Shown: piece by piece, positions 1-9,568 of the stretch
How positions within the stretch are numbered: the stretch's first letter is position 1
Layout: each line of letters begins with the position of its first letter
Source of the DNA: Burkholderiales bacterium
Lineage (GTDB): Bacteria; Pseudomonadota; Gammaproteobacteria; Burkholderiales; Nitrosomonadaceae
DNA length: 64,000 nucleotides
Reading direction: 5' to 3'
Assembly (NCBI GenBank): GCA_024235795.1
Contig: JACKLR010000001.1
Location: forward strand, 1,426,001 to 1,490,000
The notes under the pieces: generated by a model
Told to the model about the DNA's origin: nothing
The model's database searches: none
The model's input: the letters and a program-made list of their open reading frames with translations, nothing else
Position numbers and translations under genes: made by a program

Positions 1-2
1 CG

Positions 3-548
3 GATTTAGTAAAAAGTGTATTGGATATTTTGCGTGAAACGGGTCTTTCACCAAATAATCTCGTTCTGGAGGTTACGGAAAGTGCGTTGATGGATCATAG
101 CCAGGAAACCTTGAATACATTGAATACACTGCGCAACTACAACATTGAGATTTCACTGGATGACTTTGGTACAGGCTATTCCTCCATGAAGTACTTAAAA
201 CATCTTCCCATCAATAATATCAAGGTTGACAAAATCTTTGTCGACGACATGCTGAATGATAGAGACAGCCTGGCAATCATCAGATCAATCATTTCCCTAT
301 CGAGCAATCTAGGTTTTACGGTGACGGCAGAAGGTATTGAAACAAACAATCAGGCGGCCGTCTTGAAATCTTTGGGGTGCAATACCCTGCAAGGCTACTA
401 TTTCAGCAAACCGGTCAGCTCGCAAGAGATCCTTTCGCTTTCTGATAAACACTGGCACATACAGGAAGAAAAACCCATAGAAACCTTCTCGAAAACAAAT
501 GATACGCCCCCGATAACGAAAGAAGTAAAACATAGCCGTTATCCCTGA
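3..548 (+). CDS. EAL-domain c-di-GMP phosphodiesterase, C-terminal part
   Basis: The gene enters from beyond the left edge of the window; the frame is open from base 3. The visible 181 residues are the later part of an EAL domain, which hydrolyses cyclic di-GMP to linear pGpG. Conserved landmarks appear in the usual order: LEVTES with a metal-binding Glu, DDFGTGYSS, KVDKIFV, AEGIET and QGYYFSKP. The EAL signature itself and any sensor or GGDEF domain lie upstream, outside the window. After the domain there is a short polar tail of about 35 residues. Because the metal and loop-6 residues are present, the enzyme is probably active, but a role cannot be assigned without the N-terminus. Confidence 0.9.
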   Translation, partial: DLVKSVLDILRETGLSPNNLVLEVTESALMDHSQETLNTLNTLRNYNIEISLDDFGTGYSSMKYLKHLPINNIKVDKIFVDDMLNDRDSLAIIRSIISLSSNLGFTVTAEGIETNNQAAVLKSLGCNTLQGYYFSKPVSSQEILSLSDKHWHIQEEKPIETFSKTNDTPPITKEVKHSRYP

Positions 549-879
549 CAATTTAAGCATAAGTATTAATGCAAGATTATTTCAGCTTGTTTCCATAGTA
601 TACCAGTAACACTTCTCCTGCTAATCAAGACATCGATACACAGTCCGCTAGCGATCGAAAAATAGCGCTTTAAAGTTATGATCGGGGATTAAATAGTCGA
701 AAAAACCCGATTAATCCGGCATTAAAAAAAAATTTTTTCCGTTATGCTTACCCGCAATCAAATGACAAGTACAATTTGTAAATAAAGCTGTAGATAAAAC
801 CAATAACTTGTTTATTATAGCGTTACAGCGATATACATATTCATTTGTTGAAAGTCTTGTCAAGAGGAGGAATATAAAT
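549..879. other. intergenic region, no gene seen
   Basis: The space between the EAL gene and the small pilS-proximal gene is A+T-rich and holds no convincing reading frame. An A9-T6 run lies near 725-740. It presumably carries the promoter of the downstream pilS-pilR unit, but no clear -35/-10 pair was found. Confidence 0.4.
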
Positions 880-1131
880 TTGGGTAAGTTGGTCTTTTTC
901 TTAATTATTGCTGTTCTAATTTATTGGATCTTAAAGTCCCGTTCACCAGAAGAAACAGAAAATCTGGACGATAACAGCAAAGCAGATAATACGTCGCAAA
1001 AATCACTTGAAGAAATGGTGCGATGCGCCCATTGCGGCGTTCACCTGCCAAGAAGTGAGAGTATTACAAGCCAAGGAGAATTTTTTTGCTGCAACGAACA
1101 TCGCCTGGAGCATCTCGATTCATCATCATAA
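880..1131 (+). CDS. PP0621-family small membrane-anchored zinc-finger-like protein
   Basis: An 83-residue protein with one N-terminal membrane segment (GKLVFFLIIAVLIYWIL), an acidic linker and a C-terminal MVRCAHCGVHLP...FCCNEHR segment whose paired Cys and His residues resemble a small metal-binding knuckle. The reading frame is open further upstream, but TTG at 880 is preferred because AAGAGGAGG lies directly upstream (862-870) and the membrane anchor then starts at residue 2. From memory, this family commonly sits just before pilS in betaproteobacteria, as here. The molecular function is not known; the metal-binding role is inferred from the Cys pattern. Confidence 0.8.
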   Translation: MGKLVFFLIIAVLIYWILKSRSPEETENLDDNSKADNTSQKSLEEMVRCAHCGVHLPRSESITSQGEFFCCNEHRLEHLDSSS

Positions 1132-1135
1132 AATT

Positions 1136-2791
1136 GTGATTACAGAAATTTTACCATCGCAGCTTGAGTCGCACAGCGATTTACACTGTGTAGAATCAGT
1201 CTATCCGGACTCGTTCTGGCATTCATTATATTTATTTAACGTCTCGCGTATCATCATAACCTGCGGACTGATCGTACTTGCTTTGTCATTTCAATATACT
1301 AGCCTGGGTTCGAGCGATTACACACTGTTCCTCTATGCCGCGACACTGCATTTGCTTCTGAGTTGTCTGTTCATGTTGCTGATTAAGTTGCGCAAACCCA
1401 ATTTTAACTGGCAATTGACGCAACAAGTCTGCGCTGATGTCGTTTTTATTTGCATTATGATCTCTGTAAGCGGCGGGTTAGCCAGTGGATTAGGTATTTT
1501 GCTTATGATATCGCTGGCCGGCGCCGGTCTCATCAGCAAGGGAAGAATGGCGTTATTTTTTGCAGCTATCGCTACTGTTGGTATTCTGTTTCAAGAAGTC
1601 TACACCTTTCTTTATTTCGAATCCCATTCAGCCCAATTCACACACGCAGCATTACTCAGTATAGGCTACTTTGCGGTCAGCTGGCTTGCACATCGATTGG
1701 CGTCACTTGCGATCGCCAGTGAAAAACTGGCTCATGAGCGAGGTATCGACCTGACCAATATAGCACAGGTTAATCAACTGATTATTCAGGAACTGCAGGA
1801 AGGCACACTGGTTGTTGATAAAAAAGGGAACCTCCATCAATGTAATTCATACGCCGAAAAATTACTCGGTCTTGATAAGCGTCCTGATTATTTCAAGCCA
1901 CTTAAACTCTCAGAATACGCACCGGAGCTCGCGTCCAAATTGTTCAACTGGCGCAATCAGGCCGACACATCCTCAGACTACCTGCGTTTGTCAACAAACA
2001 ACACGATGGTCAGAACCCGTTTTGTACCCATTGAAAAAAATCCTCATGCGACCGCTATTATTTATTTGGAAGATACAAGCCGAATTCAATCACAGATACA
2101 ACAAATGAAGCTGGCTGCTTTAGGCAGGTTGACAGCGAATATTGCCCATGAAATCCATAACCCCTTGTCTTCTATTTGCCATGCAACAGAACTCCTGGAA
2201 GAAGATGAACGGATTTCAGAAACAGCCAGTAATAGCCGTTTACTAGGTATCATTCATGATAACGCCTATCGTTTGAACAAAATTGTGCAAGATATTCTAC
2301 AACTGAATCGTCGTGACACGGTCAAGGCTGAGTCTATTGACGTCAGGCGCTTTGTCCACACCTTTATACAGGATTTTTGTCTGACAGAAAAAATTGAAGT
2401 AACAGTCTTTCAACTGGATTTTACTCATGACGACCCGGCACTTCTGATCAATTTTGATCGGAATCATTTGCACCAGATACTATGGAATTTATGCCGAAAT
2501 GCCCGGCGACATTGCCTTCAACAAACAGGAAGCATTGTAGTCAAACTGACCCGCTGCAACGAAACCAACAGCATCCTTTTTGACATCAAGGATGATGGCA
2601 GCGGTGTCCCAAAACATCAAATAAAGCAATTGTTCGAGCCCTTTTTCACGACGGCCACCAACGGTACCGGCCTTGGACTTTATATTGCGCGCGAACTCTG
2701 TGAAGCCAATCACGCATCGATTAAGTATATCGATAATACCGGTGGTGGACATTTCAGAATTAGTTGCAAGGATGCTGATCAACATGTCTAG
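1136..2791 (+). CDS. pilS: PilS-like sensor histidine kinase
   Basis: Membrane sensor kinase of the two-component system that controls type IV pilin transcription. From GTG 1136 it is 551 residues: about six hydrophobic segments in the first 190 residues, a PAS-like domain (around QELQEGTLVVDKKGN), an H-box AHEIHNPLSS with the phospho-accepting His, an N-box (HLHQILWNLCRNARRH) and G-boxes DDGSGVP and GTGLGLYIA. The frame runs open upstream to 1007, but that would overlap the preceding small gene by over 100 bases, so GTG 1136 just after its stop is preferred; the ribosome site is weak and this start is uncertain. The stop overlaps the start of the response regulator, as expected for a co-translated pair. 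Confidence 0.88.
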   Translation: MITEILPSQLESHSDLHCVESVYPDSFWHSLYLFNVSRIIITCGLIVLALSFQYTSLGSSDYTLFLYAATLHLLLSCLFMLLIKLRKPNFNWQLTQQVCADVVFICIMISVSGGLASGLGILLMISLAGAGLISKGRMALFFAAIATVGILFQEVYTFLYFESHSAQFTHAALLSIGYFAVSWLAHRLASLAIASEKLAHERGIDLTNIAQVNQLIIQELQEGTLVVDKKGNLHQCNSYAEKLLGLDKRPDYFKPLKLSEYAPELASKLFNWRNQADTSSDYLRLSTNNTMVRTRFVPIEKNPHATAIIYLEDTSRIQSQIQQMKLAALGRLTANIAHEIHNPLSSICHATELLEEDERISETASNSRLLGIIHDNAYRLNKIVQDILQLNRRDTVKAESIDVRRFVHTFIQDFCLTEKIEVTVFQLDFTHDDPALLINFDRNHLHQILWNLCRNARRHCLQQTGSIVVKLTRCNETNSILFDIKDDGSGVPKHQIKQLFEPFFTTATNGTGLGLYIARELCEANHASIKYIDNTGGGHFRISCKDADQHV

Positions 2792-4214
2792 TAACAATCA
2801 TTTTCAGATGACAACCGGTCAGAAATCAGCACCACATGTTTTGATTGTTGATGACGAACCGGACATTATCGAATTGCTGGAATTAACGCTGGCACGCATG
2901 GGCATGAATGTATTCAGTACGAAGAATACACACGAAGCCATATCAATACTGCAATCCCGCACGTTTCAGCTATGTCTCACAGACATGCGATTGCCGGATG
3001 GCACTGGACTGGACCTGGTTCAATATATTTCGCAGCACCATGCAGGTCTTCCCGTTGCTATCATCACGGCGTATGGCACGACAGAAAATGCTGTTGCAGC
3101 ATTAAAAGCTGGCGCCTTTGATTATCTGACCAAACCGGTATCACTAAAACAGCTGCGCGATCTGGTCAAATCGGCATTAAGTCTTCCGCCTATACACGCT
3201 GAAGAAAAACCGACAAAAAACACGGATAACCGACGCACACTGCTCGGCGAATCGCAGCCCATGCATGCACTGCGCATGACTATCGAAAAGCTGTCGCGCA
3301 GCCAGGCCGCAGTCTATATCAGTGGCGAATCAGGCAGCGGCAAGGAACTGGCGGCCAGAATGATTCATGAAAGAAGCGCACGCCATGATCAAGCATTTGT
3401 TCCGGTCAATTGCGGTGCAATCCCTGAGAATCTGATGGAAAGTGAATTCTTCGGTTACAAAAAAGGCGCTTTCACAGGTGCAGACAAGGACCATGACGGT
3501 TTTTTCCTGGCCGCGAACGGCGGCACCCTGTTTCTTGACGAAGTCGCAGACTTGCCGCTCACCATGCAGGTAAAACTACTCAGAGTTATTCAGGAAAAAA
3601 AGGTTCGTAGATTGGGGGACGTGCAGGAAAAAAGTATTGAGGTACGCATCATCAGCGCCACGCATAAAAAACTGAGCGAATGCGTCGAAAATGGACAGTT
3701 TCGTCAGGATCTGTATTACCGATTGAATGTAATCGAGCTTGACATGCCTGCGCTGCGTGAAATGCGTGAAGACATACCGCTCATCGCGGAAAAAATACTG
3801 GTCAAAATCTGTCGGGAAACTGCTAGACCCATCTGTCACCTTGACAAAGAAGCACTAGCCGTGCTTACGAACTATGATTTTCCCGGCAATGTACGCGAAC
3901 TTGAAAATATTCTGGAACGCACTCTGGCACTGTGTTCCGAGGAAAAGATTGGCAAAAATGAATTGCAGCTCAAACCCAGAGAAACCCAAAATGAACTAGA
4001 TGAAACGGATGAAACATCATCAAGCATGGCTAGCCAAGAGCTTCCACTGCAGGATTATCTGGACAGACTGGAAAGAGAGTCCATTATCAATGCACTGGAG
4101 CAAACCCGGTACAACAGAACAGCTGCAGCCAAACTACTGGGTATCACGGTGCGTTCCATGCGCTACCGTATGGATCGGCTTGGCCTGCAACTCAAAAAAC
4201 CAAACAAATTTTAA
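2784..4214 (+). CDS. pilR: PilR-like sigma-54-dependent response regulator
   Basis: NtrC-type activator, 476 residues, partner of the preceding PilS-like kinase. A receiver domain (VLIVDDEPD, phospho-acceptor Asp in LTDMRLPDG) is followed by an AAA+ sigma-54 activation domain with Walker A GESGSGKE, the sigma-54-contacting GAFTGA loop and Walker B GGTLFLDEVADLP, and by a Fis-type helix-turn-helix (NRTAAAKLLGITVRSMRYRM). ATG 2784 is chosen because AAGG lies about 12 bases upstream and it begins inside the kinase stop region; ATG 2772 is also possible. The expected target is a -24/-12 pilin promoter, not seen in the window. Confidence 0.9.
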   Translation: MSSNNHFQMTTGQKSAPHVLIVDDEPDIIELLELTLARMGMNVFSTKNTHEAISILQSRTFQLCLTDMRLPDGTGLDLVQYISQHHAGLPVAIITAYGTTENAVAALKAGAFDYLTKPVSLKQLRDLVKSALSLPPIHAEEKPTKNTDNRRTLLGESQPMHALRMTIEKLSRSQAAVYISGESGSGKELAARMIHERSARHDQAFVPVNCGAIPENLMESEFFGYKKGAFTGADKDHDGFFLAANGGTLFLDEVADLPLTMQVKLLRVIQEKKVRRLGDVQEKSIEVRIISATHKKLSECVENGQFRQDLYYRLNVIELDMPALREMREDIPLIAEKILVKICRETARPICHLDKEALAVLTNYDFPGNVRELENILERTLALCSEEKIGKNELQLKPRETQNELDETDETSSSMASQELPLQDYLDRLERESIINALEQTRYNRTAAAKLLGITVRSMRYRMDRLGLQLKKPNKF

Positions 4215-4441
4215 CAGGTTTCTGAGAAACGTTTTCGTGACAATTGCAGGAAGCAGATTCTGAACGGCTAAAAACCAACCCGTAACGTAAAGTTTTTTAA
4301 CGAGTAACACCGCATAGACATGTAGCCAGTTTTCAACAAACCTGTTAGACAGGCCACTGCAGAATCCTTTCTGCTCATCATTTCTGAAATAGAGTTGAAA
4401 GACGCGCTACAGCGTACTACATTATCGAATTTGTACTGATA

Positions 4442-5827
4442 ATGCACATCTGCTTAGTGGCGCGTCTGCTCATCATCATGCTTGTCTTCAAGACCATCTT
4501 GTTTACAAGCACCCTATTGCACGCGCAATGGACATTGAACAATACCCTGATGCCGCAGGGTTTCTCACTACAAATCAATCATCGTACCCGGCACGAATTC
4601 ATGGATAACGAATTCAGAGCAAACGAGTCCGGGCAGACAGATGTCATTGCATTCCGCACGCTGGTCCATGGTCGCATTCAGTTGCCCGCCGGATTTACTA
4701 TCGGGGGCGAGCTGCAGGATTCGCGAACGGCCTCGGATGCCGATACACTGTTAAACACCACGATTGTCAATTCTGCAGAATTACTACGGGGCTATCTTGA
4801 ATATAGCCGCCAGAATACACTGGGCGGCCAATTCACTGCACAGGCCGGACGAATGACGCTGGATGTGGGCAGCAGGCGTTTTGTCGCGCGCAATGGATTT
4901 CGCAATACCATTAATAACTTCACCGGTATCGACATCAACTGGCATGGCGAACAAAATCTGGCTGGTACGCATCTGCGCGGATTCTGGACGCTCCCGGTCT
5001 ATCGCCTTCCGGATTCAACAGAGCAATTGCATCGCAACAGCACCGTTTTTGACGAAGAAAGCCTTGACCTTCAATTATGGGGACTGTTCGCGGCACATGA
5101 CTTTGCAACACTCGGCCGTGCAGAACTATTTATGTTCGGCCTGCATGAAAAGGATTCTTCCGAGCGCCCAACCCTGAACCGTCAGCTGTATACACCGGGT
5201 TTCCGGTTGCTTCGCACACCGGCTCCCGCCCGCATTGATTACGAATTCGAATCCGTTTTTCAGATAGGTCATTCTCACGCATCGCTCGTCAGCGATAAAT
5301 CACTGGATCATTTTGCACATTTTCACAACCTGGCAATCGGCTACACATTCCCTGCTTTCTGGTCGCCGAGAATCGCCCTACTCTATGACTTTGCCAGCGG
5401 CGACAAGAACCCGGATGACGGCAAAAACGAACGTTTTGATACGTTGTATGGCGGCCGCCGATTTGATTTCGGACCAACCGGAATATATGGCGCGCTTGCG
5501 CGAGTCAACATGCACGCACCCGGTGTGCGCTTGAACCTGAAACCCCATACCCGGGTCGAAGCCGCGATGAATTATCGCGCTTTATTGCTGGCCTCAAAGC
5601 GCGATTCATGGGGCATTACCGGCGTGCGCGACTCCAGCGGTCAATCAGGCAGCTTCGTCGGCTCTCAGTTTGACGCACAGATACAATGGCATTTACTGCC
5701 CGGCAATCTGTCTGTTGAGGCGGGTTATGCGCACCTCTTTGCGGGTGAATTCATTCACAATGCACCCAATGCAGGCCACCGCGGTGATATTAATTACTTC
5801 TATACACAAGCTGTAATCAGTTTTTAG
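4442..5827 (+). CDS. alginate-export-family outer-membrane beta-barrel protein
   Basis: A 461-residue protein with an N-terminal signal sequence (hydrophobic core RLLIIMLVFKTILFTSTLLHA) followed by alternating amphipathic strands and a C-terminal aromatic end (AVISF). Sequence pattern such as NHRTRHEFMDNEF, RIQLPAGFTIGGELQDSR and FASGDKNPDDGKNERFDTLYGG is typical of the alginate_exp family (AlgE-like) of 16-18-stranded barrels. Substrate cannot be read from sequence; no polysaccharide genes adjoin it, but a second family member stands in the exopolysaccharide cluster at 42.9 kb. Its stop codon is TAG at 5825-5827, at the very boundary of a MITE-like element. Confidence 0.82.
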   Translation: MHICLVARLLIIMLVFKTILFTSTLLHAQWTLNNTLMPQGFSLQINHRTRHEFMDNEFRANESGQTDVIAFRTLVHGRIQLPAGFTIGGELQDSRTASDADTLLNTTIVNSAELLRGYLEYSRQNTLGGQFTAQAGRMTLDVGSRRFVARNGFRNTINNFTGIDINWHGEQNLAGTHLRGFWTLPVYRLPDSTEQLHRNSTVFDEESLDLQLWGLFAAHDFATLGRAELFMFGLHEKDSSERPTLNRQLYTPGFRLLRTPAPARIDYEFESVFQIGHSHASLVSDKSLDHFAHFHNLAIGYTFPAFWSPRIALLYDFASGDKNPDDGKNERFDTLYGGRRFDFGPTGIYGALARVNMHAPGVRLNLKPHTRVEAAMNYRALLLASKRDSWGITGVRDSSGQSGSFVGSQFDAQIQWHLLPGNLSVEAGYAHLFAGEFIHNAPNAGHRGDINYFYTQAVISF

Positions 5828-5967
5828 GACACCTCTAAAAATCCATATTTCGTTACAATACTTCGTTGTTCGCAAAAAATGTTTCCTTACATATTAATCA
5901 TATGCTGCTTCAACATTTTTTGTTCTTGCCTCGTCTTGTTTAAAACTCTGAATTTTTAGAGGTGCCC
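5827..5967. repeat. MITE-like element, copy 1 (141 bp)
   Basis: Non-coding element bounded by inverted termini related to GGGCACCTCTAAAAAT and flanked by the 4-bp direct repeat TTTA (5823-5826 and 5968-5971). Its reverse complement matches the element at 27866-28004 over almost its whole length; the strongest block is GCAGCATATGATT followed by ATATG, AAGGAAACATTTTTTG and AACAACGAAGTATT. It encodes no transposase, so it would need to be moved in trans. It separates two convergent genes and contributes their ends: the lgt stop codon lies inside its right terminus. Confidence 0.85.
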
Positions 5968-6801
5968 TTTAGCCTTCTTTTTGCGCGGTTTTGCAGAACT
6001 GGATAACTTTGTTTCGATCTGCTGTTGCCGCCCTGACCATATCACCAAAGCCATACCCGCCAGAATCATGGGAATCGACAGCCATTGTCCCATGGTCACG
6101 CCCAGCGTCAGCTCCCCCATAAAGCCGTCAGTCGGTTCGCGGAAAAATTCAGCAATTGAACGCACGACACCATAACCGATCATGAACATACCGGTTACTG
6201 CACCCATCGCACGCGGTTTGGCGGAATAGATCCAGACAAGCAAGAACAGCACAATGCCTTCCAGAAAGAACTGATACAACTGTGACGGGTGGCGCGGCAA
6301 CTCGTCCACATACGGAAAAATCATGCCCCAGGACGCATCCGTTGGCCGTCCCCAGAGCTCCGCATTAATAAAATTCCCGATCCGCCCCGCGCCCAATCCC
6401 AGCGGCACCAGGGGCACGCCAAAATCGGTGATGTTCAGCCAGTGCACGCCATATTTCCGCGCCAGGATAATCATGGCCACGATTACACCGAGGAAACCGC
6501 CATGAAACGACATACCGCCTTCCCAGATTGCAAAAATCTGCAACGGATGTTCCAGATAATAGCCAAACTGATAAAACAGCACATGTCCCAGCCGTCCGCC
6601 GATGATCACACCAAGCATGCCATAAAACAGAATATCGTCGAGCAGTTCGTTGGTGATGACTGTCTTTGGACCGTACTTGATACGGTAACGTCCCAGCAGA
6701 AAGAACAGCAAAAAACCAATCAGATACATCAACCCATACCAATGGATGGACACAGGTCCCAGTGATATGGCTACCGGATCAAACTGAGGATGAACAAGCA
6801 T
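5956..6801 (-). CDS. lgt: prolipoprotein diacylglyceryl transferase
   Basis: Transfers a diacylglyceryl group from phosphatidylglycerol to the lipobox cysteine of prelipoproteins at the inner membrane, the first step of lipoprotein maturation. At 281 residues it has the normal length, about seven hydrophobic segments, the MSFHGGFLG loop and the family signature GAGRIGNFINAELWGR. The C-terminus is a Lys/Arg-rich tail (AKPRKKKAKGHL). The last codons (GGG CAC CTC TAA) are contributed by the terminus of the adjacent MITE-like element, so the original C-terminus was probably altered by that insertion. ATG 6801 starts the hydrophobic N-terminus; ilvD diverges from the other side of the intergenic space. 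Confidence 0.95.
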   Translation of the reverse strand: MLVHPQFDPVAISLGPVSIHWYGLMYLIGFLLFFLLGRYRIKYGPKTVITNELLDDILFYGMLGVIIGGRLGHVLFYQFGYYLEHPLQIFAIWEGGMSFHGGFLGVIVAMIILARKYGVHWLNITDFGVPLVPLGLGAGRIGNFINAELWGRPTDASWGMIFPYVDELPRHPSQLYQFFLEGIVLFLLVWIYSAKPRAMGAVTGMFMIGYGVVRSIAEFFREPTDGFMGELTLGVTMGQWLSIPMILAGMALVIWSGRQQQIETKLSSSAKPRKKKAKGHL

Positions 6802-6899
6802 GGGTTCTCGCCTTATTTACGGTAAAATACGCATATTATAGCAATTGCATCAATCATAATTGAATGACTATTCATCACACTTAACAGTTAGGAGTCAGT

Positions 6900-8573
6900 A
6901 TGCCAGACAATAAACGCAGCCAGGCCATCACCCAGGGTACCCAGCATGCACCAAGCCGCGCAATGTTACGCGCGGTTGGCTTTACCGATGGTGATTTCAA
7001 CAAACCGATCGTCGGTGTTGCCAACGGCTATTCCACCATCACGCCGTGCAACAAAGGCCTGAACGATCTGTCGCTCAAAGCGGAACAGGCATTGCTTCAG
7101 GCCGGCGCAATGCCGCAAATGTTTGGCACCATTACCGTATCGGACGGCATATCCATGGGAACCGAAGGCATGAAGTATTCGCTGGTGTCCAGGGAAGTCA
7201 TCGCCGACTCCATCGAAACCTGTGTACAGGCCGAAAGCATGGACGGCGTCATTGCCATCGGCGGCTGCGACAAAAACATGCCGGGTGCGATGATTGCCAT
7301 TGCGCGCATGAACGTCCCCGCCATTTTCGTGTATGGCGGCACCATCAAGCCGGGCAAATACAAAGGACAAGACCTGACCATCGTCAGTGTGTTTGAAGCC
7401 GTCGGCCAGCACAGCGCAAAAAAAATCGACGACGCAGAACTGACGGAAATTGAACGGCATGCCTGCCCCGGCGCAGGCTCCTGCGGCGGCATGTTTACCG
7501 CCAACACCATGTCCTCCGCTTTCGAAGCCATAGGCATGAGTCTGCCCTACTCTTCCACCATGTCGGCGGAAGATGCGGAGAAACTGACCAGTTCGGCCCG
7601 CTCCGCCGAAGTACTGGTCAATGCCATCAAACAGCAAATCCTGCCGCGCGACATCATCACCCGCAAATCGTTTGAAAACGCCATTTCGGTCATCATGGCG
7701 GTCGGTGGCTCCACCAATGCCGTGCTGCATTTGCTGGCGATCGCGCATGCCGCAGAAGTCGATTTGTCCATCGACGATTTTGAAACCATCCGCGCGCGCG
7801 TTCCGGTCATCTGCGATCTGAAACCTTCCGGCCGTTATGTCACCGCCGATCTGCACGAAGCCGGCGGCATCCCGCAGGTGATGAAAATGCTGCTCGTCAA
7901 CAGCCTGCTGCATGGCGATTGCATCACCATCAGCGGACAAACCATCGCCGAAGTGCTCAAGGACATCCCGGAGACACCACGCGCCGATCAGGATGTGATC
8001 CGCCCGTGGAATAACCCAATGTATAAACAGGGCCATCTGGCAATCCTGAAAGGCAATCTGTCGACAGAAGGTTCCGTGGCCAAAATCTCCGGCATCAAAA
8101 ACCCCAAAATCACCGGCCCTGCGCGTGTTTTCGAATCCGAAGAAACCTGCATGCGCGCAATCCTGGATCGAAAAATCAATCCCGGCGATGTCGTAGTTAT
8201 CCGTTACGAAGGCCCCAAAGGCGGACCCGGCATGCGTGAAATGCTCTCGCCCACGTCGGCGCTTATCGGCGAAGGGCTCGGTGATTCGGTCGGCCTGATC
8301 ACCGACGGCCGTTTTTCGGGCGGCACTTACGGCATGGTCGTCGGCCATGTCGCGCCGGAAGCGTATGCCGGCGGCACCATCGCGCTGGTACAGGAAAGCG
8401 ATTCAATCACCATCGACGCCGAACAGCGCCTGCTGCAACTCAACGTATCCGACGAAGAACTCGCCAGACGCCGCGCCGCCTGGCAACCGCCAGAGCCGCG
8501 CTATACCCGTGGTGTACTGTCGAAATACGCCAAACTGGTGTCGACAGCGAGCAAGGGGGCGATTACGGATTAA
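6900..8573 (+). CDS. ilvD: dihydroxy-acid dehydratase
   Basis: Fourth step of branched-chain amino-acid synthesis: dehydrates 2,3-dihydroxyisovalerate and its isoleucine-pathway homologue to the 2-keto acids, using an Fe-S cluster. The 557-residue length is right for the family. The Cys-containing signatures GGCDKNMPGAMIA and CPGAGSCGGMFTANTMSS and the C-terminal signature TDGRFSGGTYGMVVGHVAPEA are intact. TAGGAG (6889-6894) precedes ATG 6900. The base composition is visibly more G+C-rich than the accessory genes downstream. A hairpin follows the stop. Confidence 0.97.
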   Translation: MPDNKRSQAITQGTQHAPSRAMLRAVGFTDGDFNKPIVGVANGYSTITPCNKGLNDLSLKAEQALLQAGAMPQMFGTITVSDGISMGTEGMKYSLVSREVIADSIETCVQAESMDGVIAIGGCDKNMPGAMIAIARMNVPAIFVYGGTIKPGKYKGQDLTIVSVFEAVGQHSAKKIDDAELTEIERHACPGAGSCGGMFTANTMSSAFEAIGMSLPYSSTMSAEDAEKLTSSARSAEVLVNAIKQQILPRDIITRKSFENAISVIMAVGGSTNAVLHLLAIAHAAEVDLSIDDFETIRARVPVICDLKPSGRYVTADLHEAGGIPQVMKMLLVNSLLHGDCITISGQTIAEVLKDIPETPRADQDVIRPWNNPMYKQGHLAILKGNLSTEGSVAKISGIKNPKITGPARVFESEETCMRAILDRKINPGDVVVIRYEGPKGGPGMREMLSPTSALIGEGLGDSVGLITDGRFSGGTYGMVVGHVAPEAYAGGTIALVQESDSITIDAEQRLLQLNVSDEELARRRAAWQPPEPRYTRGVLSKYAKLVSTASKGAITD

Positions 8574-8588
8574 TAGTGTGAGAACACT

Positions 8589-8615
8589 GGTGCAATGCCC
8601 TACGGTTATTGCACC
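8589..8615 (+). terminator. hairpin downstream of ilvD
   Basis: Perfect 8-base arms GGTGCAAT / ATTGCACC separated by 11 bases, starting 16 bases after the ilvD stop. There is no T-run after it, so it may be a weak or factor-assisted terminator, or an mRNA-stabilising hairpin. Confidence 0.45.
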
Positions 8616-8703
8616 TTACCGTGTTGAAAAGTACCCTGCAGAGCACCCCAACGTTTAAACTGAACTGATCCCAAAGTCTGGTCAATAAAAATGGAAAAAA
8701 CGG

Positions 8704-8994
8704 ATGTTAATCGATGAATTGCACGCAAACAAGGAAGCCATCGTTGCCTTGGCAAACCGTTATGGCGCCCGGCGCATCAGGATATTTGGCTCGGTAGCCC
8801 GTGGTGAAGAGCGTCCGGACAGTGACGTGGACTTCCTGGTGGATTTTCCCCGCGGTTATGATCTGTTTACCCAGCGCATACCGCTAATGCAAGGGCTGGC
8901 AGATCTGCTGCACCGCAAGGTGGAGTTGATACCGGAACATGAGCTCAACCGGCATATTCGTGAACAAGTGATGAAAGAAGCCGTGGAGTTATGA
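8704..8994 (+). CDS. mntA: MntA-like nucleotidyltransferase antitoxin
   Basis: A 96-residue minimal nucleotidyltransferase with the pol-beta signature GSVARGEERPDSDVDFLVDF, that is GSxxRG followed by DxD. In type VII toxin-antitoxin systems the MNT protein adenylylates and so neutralises the HEPN toxin encoded next to it. It overlaps the following HepT gene by four bases (ATGA), which fits translational coupling. The order antitoxin-toxin is the usual one. It sits at the left end of the accessory block after the core gene ilvD. Confidence 0.88.
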   Translation: MLIDELHANKEAIVALANRYGARRIRIFGSVARGEERPDSDVDFLVDFPRGYDLFTQRIPLMQGLADLLHRKVELIPEHELNRHIREQVMKEAVEL

Positions 8995-9341
8995 GTAAGC
9001 CCTGGCAGCCGTATGCGATGCATATTCTGGATGCTATTACCAAAATCCGTCGTATTCAGTCGCGCGGCGATCTCACCAGAGATGAAGTACTCTACGACGC
9101 AGCCTTGCGGAATTTGCAGACGCTTTCAGAAGCCACGCAACTATTGCCCGATGACAAAAAGACAACTTGTCCTGCTATACCGTGGCGTGAAATAAGCGGC
9201 TTTCGCAATATTCTCGTGCATAACTATCTTGGTGATATCGACTCTCAAACTATCGTCAATGTGATCGAAAAACACCTGCCGCCGCTTGAAGAATGCATTA
9301 AAGCAATGCTGGCTCAAGAATCGGAAAGTTGTGATGAATAG
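8991..9341 (+). CDS. hepT: HepT-like HEPN-domain toxin
   Basis: A 116-residue all-alpha HEPN protein (DUF86). The ribonuclease signature R-x4-H-x-Y is present as RNILVHNY in the second half. HepT toxins cleave or bind tRNA or mRNA when not modified by MntA; that is family knowledge. The start overlaps the mntA stop. No truncation or lost catalytic residue is seen, so the pair is probably functional. Confidence 0.88.
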   Translation: MSKPWQPYAMHILDAITKIRRIQSRGDLTRDEVLYDAALRNLQTLSEATQLLPDDKKTTCPAIPWREISGFRNILVHNYLGDIDSQTIVNVIEKHLPPLEECIKAMLAQESESCDE

Positions 9342-9568
9342 AATTTCAGAACATAAAATCGGAATCTTTCCCATCGAAAAAGTACCGACACATGATCTGT
9401 CATCGTGTCATCGCACAAAGCTAAAAACCTTTACCGCTCAATTGCCAAATCAGTGAAAGACACCACCTAACACAATATAATCTAAAATCCCATTATTATG
9501 CGACATTGTACGACTGATTAATGAATAAAATGTTGTAAAAATTAAGTTGAAAATATTTTTACAATAAC

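Noticed and set aside
6966..8348. 460-codon open frame on the minus strand opposite ilvD
   Set aside because: ilvD on the other strand is a full-length, highly conserved enzyme. The reverse frame is rich in Asp, Gly, His and Phe as expected from the complement of G+C-rich codons and has no recognisable motif.
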